Counted from the first letter of the stretch, positions 7,336 through 13,994 are shown. The stretch: DNA of 16,622 bases from Flavobacteriales bacterium (GCA_947464885.1 CANHYZ010000010.1:1-16622), one strand, 5' to 3'. Notes: generated by a model from the letters alone, not told the origin. Translations and numbers: made by a program.

Positions 7336-7347
7336 GTTTGTGGGCCA

Positions 7348-7387
7348 CTACAATCCTGCAATCCTACAATCCTACAATCCTGCAATC
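7348..7387 (+). repeat. octamer array (CTACAATC family)
   Basis: Five 8-bp units: CTACAATC, CTGCAATC, CTACAATC, CTACAATC, CTGCAATC. This is the reverse complement of the ATTGTAGG form of the array at 5760-5791. It ends 5 bp before a -7-like box for the next gene. With 7071-7098 and 7110-7335 it accounts for most of the 362-bp spacer 7055-7416. Confidence 0.85.
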
Positions 7388-7392
7388 CTTCT

Positions 7393-7400
7393 TATCTTGC
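7393..7400 (+). promoter_or_regulatory. possible -7 box for the PKD/dockerin gene
   Basis: TATCTTGC agrees with TAnnTT and ends 16 bp before the ATG at 7417, the same distance as the fabD box. No -33 TTTG is seen; the octamer array occupies that position. Tentative. Confidence 0.3.
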
Positions 7401-7416
7401 TCCTAAAATCCACTCC

Positions 7417-8415
7417 ATGAAATTCCATCTCACCTGCGCATGTTGGCTAGTGGCATCAGTTGCCATGGCCCAATTCTGCAACACCTCAGGCAACGTCATC
7501 ATCTTCGCTAATTATGATGGTGGTGCCCTGAATATCACGATTGACGAGGATATTCCGGACTTGCATATTGGGGTATGCACCTATGAAGATTGTGAGATCA
7601 CGATTACCGGGCCTTTTGCGTCGAATGTAACGGAGGTCCGATATGCCGGCTTTCAGGGCGACAGCAACAACTGTGGTGCGGACGTGCTTTCCACGAATAT
7701 TGAAGCACCGGCCGGGGTGCTCACTGATGTATTGTTTGCGCCCGCCTCCGTGCTTGCCGATAGCGATGGCTATAGCAGTATGATTTGCGCCTATTCCTGC
7801 GGAGAGGGCAGTCAAGGTGGCTGCAATACGGCCGAACAGGTGGTTGCTTATTTCTTGAATGAGTTCGGTGGTTCGCTGTATTACTATTTCACACAATATG
7901 GTTGCTGGGCATCCGGTGGTTATTCTATTTCCAATGGAGGTAATTGCTGTCCGGGCACACAGCCATTGCCTCCCGTGGCTGCAATCGACGTAAGTGAAAG
8001 TCAGATTTGTGCAGGGGATTGTATTGACGTGAGTGACGCCTCAACCGGTAATCCGACGCAATGGGACTGGGCTTTTGAAGGGGCTGTATCTGTTGTCTCT
8101 TCACAGGTTCAAAATCCGGGATCAGTCTGCTACAATGATGCGGGAAGCTTTCCCATTACACTCAATGTTTCCAATGCGATTGGTAGCGCTTCGACAACCT
8201 TCACTATCGAAGTTTCCGCTTGTGGTGTTGAGGAAATTCCCGGCTGTATGTACCCGCAGGCGGTGAACTACAATCAAACCGCAACAGTGGATGACTTAAG
8301 CTGTGAGTTTATTTGCAACGACGCTTGCCCGGGCGATTTCGACGACAATGGCCTTGTGGGCGTTTCAGATTTGTTGCTCTTTATTTCGCTCTATGGAAAT
8401 ACGTGTCCCAACTGA
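7417..8415 (+). CDS. secreted PKD and dockerin-like repeat protein
   Basis: The 332-residue protein has a signal peptide (cleavage likely after AMA, residue 18) and many Cys, in keeping with export. Residues ~20-180 match a domain I recognise at the N-terminus of many Flavobacteriales secreted proteins (GNVIIFANYDGG, IPDLHIGVCTYE, ITGPF, VTEVRYAGF). A PKD-like domain follows (~187-267; TQWDWAFEG, then GSVCYNDAGSFPITLNVSN). Residues 276-296 hold a GCMYPQAVNY...DDLSC motif related to the one in the lipoprotein at 802. The last 27 residues (CPGDFDDNGLVGVSDLLLFI, ending YGNTC) are a dockerin-like calcium-binding loop typical as a C-terminal module in this group. There is no T9SS sorting domain. 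Its role is probably adhesion or surface assembly, but that is inference. Confidence 0.88.
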   Translation: MKFHLTCACWLVASVAMAQFCNTSGNVIIFANYDGGALNITIDEDIPDLHIGVCTYEDCEITITGPFASNVTEVRYAGFQGDSNNCGADVLSTNIEAPAGVLTDVLFAPASVLADSDGYSSMICAYSCGEGSQGGCNTAEQVVAYFLNEFGGSLYYYFTQYGCWASGGYSISNGGNCCPGTQPLPPVAAIDVSESQICAGDCIDVSDASTGNPTQWDWAFEGAVSVVSSQVQNPGSVCYNDAGSFPITLNVSNAIGSASTTFTIEVSACGVEEIPGCMYPQAVNYNQTATVDDLSCEFICNDACPGDFDDNGLVGVSDLLLFISLYGNTCPN

Positions 8416-8428
8416 TTGGAGTCATTTC

Positions 8429-8458
8429 TTTGTTTGATGAGATAATTTTATACATTGC
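8429..8458 (+). promoter_or_regulatory. possible promoter of the endonuclease gene
   Basis: TTTG at 8429-8432 and TACATTGC (TAnnTT-type) at 8451-8458 are 18 bp apart and the box ends 19 bp before the ATG at 8478. The -7 box departs from consensus at its last two bases. Confidence 0.45.
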
Positions 8459-8477
8459 ACGCTAAACTTTAAGTAAG

Positions 8478-10487
8478 ATGAAGAAGATTATACTATGCTT
8501 ATTGGCCTTTTCATTGGTGTTTAGCGCTTTCGCTCAAACCACCTTAACACCCGGGGATATTGCCGTTATTGGTTTTAATGGCGACGATCCGGATGTAATT
8601 CGATTCGTAAATCTGGTCAATATCGCTGCGGGAACACAAGTTAAGTTTACGGATAACGCATGGAATGGCTCGGCGTTAACTACAGCCGAAGGAACAGATA
8701 CATGGACCGCTTCAGTTGATTTTCCGGCAGGTACTGTGCACTCGCTTACACCAACAACCGTGTCCTTGGGAACAACTGGAGACCAAATACTCGTTTACCA
8801 GGGAACAGCGACTGCACCGTCATTCATTTTCGGAGTAAGCTCGAACCCATGGGTAACGGGATCTGTCAATACCACAAACTCTCGTCGTCCCGCTGCGCTT
8901 ACCGTTGGTTCTACCGCGCTTGCATTTTCTACCGAGCGAGATAATGGGGCGTATACCATCGTGACCAACAATGCTCCGAAGGCGACCTTGCTTTCCTCTA
9001 TTGCGAATCAGAATAACTGGAACAGGACCGACACACGTATTACGACTTTTCCGGCGTGGACATTCGCCTTTGGTACCATGTCGCCCGAGCCAACGGCTCA
9101 ACCGGCGAATCTGTCGTTCAGCAACATCAAGTCATTCAATTACAATGTCACCTTCACCGCTGCAAGTCCTGCGCCTTCGGGCTATTTGGTATTGCGCAGT
9201 ATTGGTTCGACGCCCACAACCGCACCGGCAGATGGTGTGGCTTACGTGGTGGGTGATGTGATTGGAAATGCAGTGGTGATGTCGGCCGGTACCGCACTGA
9301 CCTATCTGCAACGTTCGGTGGTGGCCAACACGACTTATCATTATGCTATCTATTCCTTCAATGGAACTTCCAGCACGCGCAACTACTTGCAAGCTGCTCC
9401 GCTGACCGGCAATGTCACGAGCGTAGCGACCATGGAGGGAACGTATTTCAGCGCCATCAATCCGATGAATACAACGTTGGTTGCTGATCTTCAGACGCGC
9501 ATCCGTTCACCTTACACCAAGGTGTCTTACGACTTGTATGATGAAACCATGGTGACCGAGTTTGCCTCACGCGAAGCGCCAGGTGGACAACGTAGTTTAT
9601 TGTGCATCTACTCCGGTCAAACGCAGAACTACTCAGGCACTTTTGCCTGGACGCCAAACACTATTTTCAGTCGTGAACATACGTGGTGTGTTTCGTGGAT
9701 GCCAAGTGGTGGAGGAACGGCACTCAATGAGTATGCCGACCAGCATCATTTATTCCCGGTTAATCAGAACAATGCCAACGCAGTTCGCAGTAATCATCCG
9801 CTGGGCGAAGTGGTAACTCCAATCAGCACTTATCTCGAAGGGACTTATGGTTTGGATGTCAATGGCAACACGGTGTATGAGCCGCGTGAGATTCACAAGG
9901 GTGATGCAGCGCGTTCATTGTTGTATATGTCGCTACGCTACAATGGCGTGAGCGGATTTAACTGGACGTTCAACAACCTGAATAACGTGATTCTTCCGGG
10001 GCTTAGCGAGGATCCACAAGATCTTGCAACGTTATTAACGTGGCATAGCAATGATGTTCCGGATAATTATGAGATCGCTCGCAACGACTTTATCCAAAGC
10101 AAGCAATTCAACCGCAATCCGTTTATCGATCATCCGGAATGGGTGAATTACATCAACTTCGGTACACTGACCTATCAGACGCCGGCTGCTGCTCAAATGC
10201 AGCAGGGGATGCAGAAGACGATGGAGTCTGCAGTTAAAATGCAAGCTACACTTTGGCCAAATCCAACGGCCGGCGACGCGAACCTTACGGTTGATTCATC
10301 GGTGGAGGACATCGTCCAATTGCGCATTTACGACCTGACAGGTAAGCTGATTTCGCAAGTGCAGTCTCCGGTAATGGTGGGCAGTACGACGATTCCATTG
10401 GGTATCGATGCGTTGGCAACCGGTTTTTACGTTGTGAAAATTGAAGGCCGACTGATCAGCGAAGAAATCAAATTCCGCAAGCAGTAA
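8478..10487 (+). CDS. secreted endonuclease I with T9SS sorting domain
   Basis: This 669-residue modular nuclease starts with a clear signal peptide (residues 1-20, ending AFAQ). Residues ~22-200 look like a lamin-tail-like beta domain (GDIAVIGFNGDDPD...F-x-LVNIAAGTQVKFTDN); ~205-315 resemble a fibronectin-type III module. Residues ~320-562 are the endonuclease I (EndA/Vvn, beta-beta-alpha-metal) domain: REHTWCVSWMPSG (399-411), ADQHHLFPV (420-428) with the catalytic His pair, RSNHPLGE (437-444), and NRNPFIDHPEWV (545-556). These enzymes cut DNA and often RNA non-specifically with Mg2+, for nutrient use or extracellular DNA removal. The last ~80 residues (LWPNPTAGD, IYDLTGKLI, GFYVVKIEG) are a type A T9SS sorting domain, so the enzyme should be exported through the outer membrane. 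It abuts the convergent gene with only 3 bp between stops. Confidence 0.94.
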   Translation: MKKIILCLLAFSLVFSAFAQTTLTPGDIAVIGFNGDDPDVIRFVNLVNIAAGTQVKFTDNAWNGSALTTAEGTDTWTASVDFPAGTVHSLTPTTVSLGTTGDQILVYQGTATAPSFIFGVSSNPWVTGSVNTTNSRRPAALTVGSTALAFSTERDNGAYTIVTNNAPKATLLSSIANQNNWNRTDTRITTFPAWTFAFGTMSPEPTAQPANLSFSNIKSFNYNVTFTAASPAPSGYLVLRSIGSTPTTAPADGVAYVVGDVIGNAVVMSAGTALTYLQRSVVANTTYHYAIYSFNGTSSTRNYLQAAPLTGNVTSVATMEGTYFSAINPMNTTLVADLQTRIRSPYTKVSYDLYDETMVTEFASREAPGGQRSLLCIYSGQTQNYSGTFAWTPNTIFSREHTWCVSWMPSGGGTALNEYADQHHLFPVNQNNANAVRSNHPLGEVVTPISTYLEGTYGLDVNGNTVYEPREIHKGDAARSLLYMSLRYNGVSGFNWTFNNLNNVILPGLSEDPQDLATLLTWHSNDVPDNYEIARNDFIQSKQFNRNPFIDHPEWVNYINFGTLTYQTPAAAQMQQGMQKTMESAVKMQATLWPNPTAGDANLTVDSSVEDIVQLRIYDLTGKLISQVQSPVMVGSTTIPLGIDALATGFYVVKIEGRLISEEIKFRKQ

Positions 10488-10490
10488 ACG

Positions 10491-11351
10491 TTAGTTCTGC
10501 GGTAATCGCGGATCACGAAACGGTCGGTCATTGCCTTCGGCGAACTGACTGATGTCGATTTCATCCATGTAGATCCATTTGCCTTTTTTCAGAATGAAGA
10601 GGCTGTAGGTTCCATCAGGACCGTAATCGGCGTAAATACCGGTCATGATAGGGTTTTTGGGTGAGAGATGATCCATCACGATGCAGTCCTTTTTGGGGTG
10701 GTATTTAACCGATGCGCTGACGTCGTTGCTGTATTCCAGAATGATGCGTTTGCGCGTTTCACCGGCGTATTCAAAGAGCGTTGCTCCGAGTCGAACCTTT
10801 TCACCCGTAATCGTGATGGCGTCAATGATCTTGCGCGTTGTGAGGTTGTCTTTACCATCCCAGCCAATCAACGTGTACGTATCACCGCGTCCTTTGGGGC
10901 CCATGGGAATAATTTCATAATACAAGGCCCCAAGCCATTTGTCGATGGTGAGGAAGCGTTGTTCTAGTTTTTCGGGTTCATGAAGCGCATCCTCGAGTTC
11001 ATACCACACATGCGCTTTCGTTTCTAGATCACGCACCAACAGAAAGCAAAAGTATTTGTGCGTGCCGTCGAGATAGGGGAGATTCCAGTTGAAGAGACGG
11101 ATGCGTTTGTCTTTGGAGGTAAGCGTGCAGAACTGCAGTTGCTTAAAGGGGAATTCGAATGTTTCGCTTTGATCCAGAATACCAATGAATGTTTGTCGCA
11201 TAGCTTCGCAAATGGAATCGCTGCGAACGTCGCTTTCAGAAGCTGATAGCTGTTTGTGAAGTTCCGAAAGCTTTAACTCAGCCTCTTCCGGTGAGAGCGC
11301 GAACATGCCCATCGGGATGATCACAAAAAGAATGCTGAAAAACCATTTCAT
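10491..11351 (-). CDS. conserved exported Bacteroidota protein, unknown role
   Basis: The 286-residue product begins with a signal peptide (residues 1-18, MKWFFSILFV to MFA), so it is exported to the periplasm or beyond; there is no lipobox Cys. The N-terminal third is helical and charged. The C-terminal half has features I associate with an uncharacterised Bacteroidota family: YYEIIPMGPKGRGDTYTLIG, WDGKDNLTTRKIIDAI, and GTYSLFILKKGKWIYMDEID. No catalytic motif stands out. It lies downstream of kdsC on the same strand with a 52-bp gap that carries a perfect -7 box, so it may have its own promoter or be read as the last gene of the DUF2520-kdsC unit. Its stop codon faces that of the endonuclease gene 3 bp away, and no terminator hairpin is visible there. 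Confidence 0.85.
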   Translation of the reverse strand: MKWFFSILFVIIPMGMFALSPEEAELKLSELHKQLSASESDVRSDSICEAMRQTFIGILDQSETFEFPFKQLQFCTLTSKDKRIRLFNWNLPYLDGTHKYFCFLLVRDLETKAHVWYELEDALHEPEKLEQRFLTIDKWLGALYYEIIPMGPKGRGDTYTLIGWDGKDNLTTRKIIDAITITGEKVRLGATLFEYAGETRKRIILEYSNDVSASVKYHPKKDCIVMDHLSPKNPIMTGIYADYGPDGTYSLFILKKGKWIYMDEIDISQFAEGNDRPFRDPRLPQN

Positions 11352-11379
11352 CGTGCTGTCAGAGTATACGCTGTTTGGC

Positions 11380-11387
11380 CAAAATTA
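11380..11387 (-). promoter_or_regulatory. -7 box upstream of the exported protein gene
   Basis: On the minus strand TAATTTTG is a perfect TAnnTTTG match, 28 bp before the ATG at 11351. No -33 TTTG is visible at the expected distance, which would fall within the 3' end of kdsC. Confidence 0.4.
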
Positions 11388-11403
11388 TTTTGTACAGGTG
11401 TTA

Positions 11404-11922
11404 TTACCACACCATACTTTCTTCATCCATCCACATGCTTTTCAACTTTAAAGCTTGCTCGAGCACGTCACGAACACAACCTTCACCGCCTTTTTTCGGT
11501 GATATGTAATCGGCAATGCTTCTGATTTCTGAAGCCGCATCAGCCGGACATACGGCAAGTCCGCAGTGACTCATCACCGCATAATCCGGAATATCATCTC
11601 CGATGTAACAGACGTCTTCCGGCAGAATCGCGTGCTTTTCCAGGAATTGCTTGAACACATCGATCTTCTTGGCTGAACCCAAATAGATGTCAGTGACACC
11701 CAGCATTTCAAAGCGCTTGCGAACAGCCTCGCTCTTTCCACCGCTGATAATCGCTATGCGCAATCCTTTCTTAACCGCCAGTTGCACAGCATAACCATCA
11801 CGCACATTGGCTGTGCGTACTTGCTCTCCATCCGGCATCAGCCACACGATGTTATTGGTGAATACACCGTCAACGTCGAAACAAAAGGTGTTGATGGTTT
11901 TGAGTTTGGCTTTGTAGTTCAT
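11404..11922 (-). CDS. kdsC: KdsC-type HAD phosphatase
   Basis: This is a 172-residue HAD-superfamily class IIIA phosphatase of the KdsC (YrbI) type, which removes phosphate from 3-deoxy-D-manno-octulosonate 8-phosphate during synthesis of the lipopolysaccharide sugar KDO. Visible HAD motifs: nucleophile Asp16 and acid/base Asp18 in CFDVDGVFT, Ser60 in IISGG, Lys86 in SAKKID, and the acidic GDDIPD (108-113). The KdsC-type tail SPKKGGEGCVRDVLE (141-155) matches the conserved GGxGxVRE loop that closes the neighbour's active site in the tetramer. Some Bacteroidota homologues may act on other sugar phosphates, so the substrate is inferred. A DUF2520 gene directly upstream on the same strand is a pairing I recall from other Bacteroidota. 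Its ATG follows directly after a heptamer array, with no Shine-Dalgarno sequence. Confidence 0.9.
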   Translation of the reverse strand: MNYKAKLKTINTFCFDVDGVFTNNIVWLMPDGEQVRTANVRDGYAVQLAVKKGLRIAIISGGKSEAVRKRFEMLGVTDIYLGSAKKIDVFKQFLEKHAILPEDVCYIGDDIPDYAVMSHCGLAVCPADAASEIRSIADYISPKKGGEGCVRDVLEQALKLKSMWMDEESMVW

Positions 11923-11992
11923 GAGGGGTTAGGGGTGAGGGGTGAGGTGTGAGGTGTGAGGTGTGAGGGGTTAGGGGTGAGGGTTGAGGTGG
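11923..11992 (+). repeat. heptamer array in the kdsC leader (GAGGGGT/TAGGGGT)
   Basis: Ten contiguous 7-bp units on the plus strand: GAGGGGT, TAGGGGT, GAGGGGT, three GAGGTGT, GAGGGGT, TAGGGGT, GAGGGTT, GAGGTGG. The array starts at the base next to the kdsC start codon (minus strand, 11922-11920) and fills most of the 79-bp gap to the DUF2520 gene. It belongs to the same family as 5797-5824. The plus strand carries several GGGG runs with 3-base loops. Confidence 0.9.
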
Positions 11993-12001
11993 GGGCGGAC
12001 C

Positions 12002-12769
12002 TTAGTCCTTCGCCCTTGGTCCTTCGCCCTTGTTATGGTGGGTGTTGATGATGTCTTCGGTGATGAGCTCGTACAATTTCTTCCAATCGTTGTGCTTACT
12101 CAGAAGCTGTGTGTGTTTCTCCACAGTGATGAGGTCGTTTCTGCGCGCCGGCCCTGTTTGCACTTGCGAAGGCTCGTGGTTGTCGAGCAATTGCATGTGC
12201 GCTTTCACCATAGGATGCAGGAGCTGTGGATTTAGCCCTGCTTCCAACAGCAACTGATGAGCGATGTGCTGCATATGATTGGTGAAGTTGTTGGAAAAAA
12301 CAGCGGCTGCATGCGCTGCCAGGCGTTGCTTTCCATCGGCTTTGGTCCAAGTTCCCCAGGCCTTCTTCAACGTTTGCTCGATAATGCGTTCGGTGTTTTC
12401 ATCAGCGCATTCATACAAAACGGGAATCGTTGAGTAGTCGATTTCAGTCCCGCGAGTAAGCGTCTGACACGGCCAGCAAACGGCGCGATGACGTTGCGGA
12501 ATGGCTTGAATGTCGCTTCCTCCGGCAAAATGAACAACCGTTGACTTATCGCTGATGTGCGTGCAAACTTCTGCAATAGCTGAATCCGGTACCGCCACGA
12601 AATACACGTCAAAGTCTGCAGGCATTGTATCCCAGCTCCGATGGAGTTCCCAGCCCTGTGATTCGTCGTTATGACGGCACAAGTGCGCGTGGATATGCAA
12701 ACGGGCATGGCGCATAGCCCGACTTAGATGCCAGGCCAAATTTCCATTTCCAATGAGTGCAATCCGCAT
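12002..12769 (-). CDS. Rossmann-like and DUF2520 domain protein
   Basis: From ATG 12769 (MRIALIGNGNLAWHL) the protein has 255 residues. The N-terminal Rossmann fold shows the dinucleotide-binding turn GNGNLA (residues 7-12) and a second-strand region ending in VYFVAVPDSAIAEV, as in NAD(P)-dependent oxidoreductases related to pyrroline-5-carboxylate reductase. The C-terminal helical DUF2520 half contains AAHAAAVFSNNFTNHM and the 'QTGPARRND' segment typical of the family. The reaction is unknown. The longer start at 12796 (MPSRYLRAV) is rejected since the conserved fold starts at MRIA. The final nine codons (KGEGPRAKD and stop) consist of heptamer repeat, so the native C-terminus may have been altered. 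It shares a 40-bp divergent spacer with the methyltransferase gene. Confidence 0.9.
   Translation of the reverse strand: MRIALIGNGNLAWHLSRAMRHARLHIHAHLCRHNDESQGWELHRSWDTMPADFDVYFVAVPDSAIAEVCTHISDKSTVVHFAGGSDIQAIPQRHRAVCWPCQTLTRGTEIDYSTIPVLYECADENTERIIEQTLKKAWGTWTKADGKQRLAAHAAAVFSNNFTNHMQHIAHQLLLEAGLNPQLLHPMVKAHMQLLDNHEPSQVQTGPARRNDLITVEKHTQLLSKHNDWKKLYELITEDIINTHHNKGEGPRAKD
12005..12032 (-). repeat. heptamer array inside the DUF2520 3' end
   Basis: A perfect 14-bp unit (GTCCTTCGCCCTTG on the plus strand) occurs twice. In the coding direction it resolves into the heptamers AGGGCGA, AGGACCA, AGGGCGA, AGGACTA, the last supplying the first two bases of the TAA stop codon. The family is the same as that at 7071-7098. 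Confidence 0.85.
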
Positions 12770-12776
12770 AACAGCG

Positions 12777-12784
12777 CGAAGATA
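12777..12784 (-). promoter_or_regulatory. possible -7 box for the DUF2520 gene
   Basis: On the minus strand TATCTTCG agrees with TAnnTTTG except at one position and ends 7 bp before the ATG at 12769, an arrangement close to that of the M16 gene. No -33 TTTG is seen. Confidence 0.3.
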
Positions 12785-12797
12785 GCGTGAAGGCATT

Positions 12798-12805
12798 TAC
12801 CTTTG
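12798..12805 (+). promoter_or_regulatory. -7 box for the methyltransferase gene
   Basis: TACCTTTG is a perfect TAnnTTTG. It ends only 4 bp before the ATG at 12810, so transcription would begin at or very near the start codon and the mRNA may be leaderless. No -33 TTTG is visible. Confidence 0.45.
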
Positions 12806-12809
12806 TGCC

Positions 12810-13700
12810 ATGCAGTCTGCCATCATACTTGATACACCAACCCGCTGGAAGGATTACGAATTGCTCGATTGCGGCGATTTCGAGAAACTAGAGCGCTTTG
12901 GAGAATTCATTACCATTCGTCCTGAACCACAAGCCGTGTGGCCGAAAATTCTGACTGAAGGCGAATGGAAGAGTAAAGCGCATGTGCGTTTTGTTCAGAA
13001 AACAAGCAACAGTGGTGAATGGCAGAGGATCAAGAAAATGCCCGATCAGTGGCGCATGAAATACACCCTCAACAACAATGAGGACATTGTTTTTCGTCTT
13101 GGTCTCACAGCGTTTAAACATGTAGGGGTATTTCCCGAACAGGCGTCGAACTGGGATTATATCGTCGACTCCATTGGAAGTATGAAGACGGCCAAGCCAC
13201 GTGTCCTGAACCTATTCGCTTATACCGGCGGAGCCTCACTTGCTGCCGCTGCCGCCGGTGCAGAGGTTACGCACGTTGATAGCATAAAGCAAGTCGTTTC
13301 ATGGAGCAATGAAAACATGCAGCTCAGCGGTCTCACCGACATTCGCTGGATGGTAGATGATGCCTTGAAGTTTGTTCAGCGTGAAGTGCGGCGTGAAAAC
13401 ACGTATCACGGTATCATCCTCGATCCACCGGCCTTCGGTCACGGACCGAAAGGGGAGAAGTGGAAGCTCGAAGAAAACATCGCTGAAATGATGCGCGGCG
13501 TGCTGCAAATTCTCGATCCGAAAGAACATTTCCTCATACTTAATGCATACAGCCTTGGGCTCTCAGCACTAGTCATTGAAAACCTCTTGAAGGAACACGC
13601 CGGTAGTTCGCTAACTATTGGCGAGCTCTACCTCGAAGCCAAAACCGGCGTGAAATTGCCGTTGGGTGTTTTTGGAAGGACTAGGAGAGAGGTGAGGTAG
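12810..13700 (+). CDS. class I SAM-dependent rRNA methyltransferase (RlmI-like)
   Basis: The 296-residue enzyme belongs to the RlmI/RlmK-type methyltransferase group (COG1092), which methylates a base in 23S rRNA using S-adenosylmethionine. Motif I is LNLFAYTGGAS (133-143); the acidic residue ending strand 2 is Asp157 in HVDS; the catalytic-type loop is DPPAFGHGPKGEKWKL (205-220). RlmI has an N-terminal PUA domain and ~396 residues; this protein lacks PUA and begins with a shorter module (YELLDCGDFEKLERFGEFITIRPEPQAVW, residues 16-44, shown here in parts: YELLDCGDFEKLERF and RPEPQAVW). The target base is unknown. The C-terminus TRREVR and its TAG stop overlap a degenerate G-rich repeat (AGGACTA, GGAGAGA, GGTGAGG) like those in neighbouring spacers. 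Confidence 0.9.
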   Translation: MQSAIILDTPTRWKDYELLDCGDFEKLERFGEFITIRPEPQAVWPKILTEGEWKSKAHVRFVQKTSNSGEWQRIKKMPDQWRMKYTLNNNEDIVFRLGLTAFKHVGVFPEQASNWDYIVDSIGSMKTAKPRVLNLFAYTGGASLAAAAAGAEVTHVDSIKQVVSWSNENMQLSGLTDIRWMVDDALKFVQREVRRENTYHGIILDPPAFGHGPKGEKWKLEENIAEMMRGVLQILDPKEHFLILNAYSLGLSALVIENLLKEHAGSSLTIGELYLEAKTGVKLPLGVFGRTRREVR

Positions 13701-13705
13701 GGGCG

Positions 13706-13753
13706 AAGTGGTGAAATAGTGAAATGGTGAAGTGGTGAAATGGTGAAGTGGTT
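13706..13753 (+). repeat. octamer array (AARTGGTG)6
   Basis: Six contiguous 8-bp units: AAGTGGTG, AAATAGTG, AAATGGTG, AAGTGGTG, AAATGGTG, AAGTGGTT. It starts 5 bp after the methyltransferase stop codon. A related 'AGTGAATCGGTGAAAGG' run lies at about 13811-13829. Confidence 0.88.
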
Positions 13754-13770
13754 TTCCTGGCCTTTCATCA

Positions 13771-13799
13771 AGCCTCGTAGAGGCGAAACATTCACTAGC
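13771..13799 (+). repeat. REP-like palindrome, type GCCTC
   Basis: The core GCCTC-GTA-GAGGC (13772-13784) is a 5-bp stem with a 3-base loop, followed by GA and a tail ending CACTAGC. The same core and tail recur at 13838 and 16484. Confidence 0.8.
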
Positions 13800-13835
13800 T
13801 ACGTGTCGAAAGAGTGAATCGGTGAAAGGTTCATA

Positions 13836-13988
13836 AAGCCTCGTAGAGGCGATATATCACTAGCAATAAGGGAGTCGTTTGAGCATGAGCCCCAGCGGGG
13901 CGACATGTTTTCATTCGAATGTTGTTCTTCGTATTTGCACACTCCGGGCCTCACCCCCGGCCTCACCCCCAGCCCCTCTCCAAAAGGA
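13836..13988 (+). repeat. composite REP-like element, copy 1
   Basis: It contains, in order, the GCCTC palindrome (13838-13850), a GCCCC-AGC-GGGGC palindrome (13889-13901), an AT-rich stretch with CATTCGAATG (13911-13920), and a C-rich segment leading into a 9-bp hairpin. It matches 16482-16622 with four substitutions and one 12-bp duplication (GGCCTCACCCCC, 13947-13970). The reverse strand is open but I consider it non-coding. Together with the octamer array and the CCGTCAT array it accounts for most of the 458-bp spacer 13701-14158. Confidence 0.88.
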
Positions 13989-13994
13989 GAGGGG
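13973..13994 (+). repeat. 9-bp hairpin CCCCTCTCC / GGAGAGGGG
   Basis: A perfect 9-bp stem with an AAAA loop, followed by a shared tail (AGCAGGGCAGGTGTGGCTGA). No T-run follows, so it is not a standard terminator. The same hairpin and tail are at 16400-16421, and the left part at 16607-16622 is cut by the window edge. Similar hairpins are dispersed in many bacterial genomes. Confidence 0.85.

Noticed and set aside
7113..7385. 90-residue minus-strand ORF rich in Phe and Leu
   Set aside because: It is a translation of the 78/79-bp tandem repeat and the octamer array; the 79-bp step shifts the frame between copies and there is no upstream start context.
7120..7387. CRISPR array
   Set aside because: Units are contiguous tandem copies with no unique spacers of constant length, and no cas genes are nearby.
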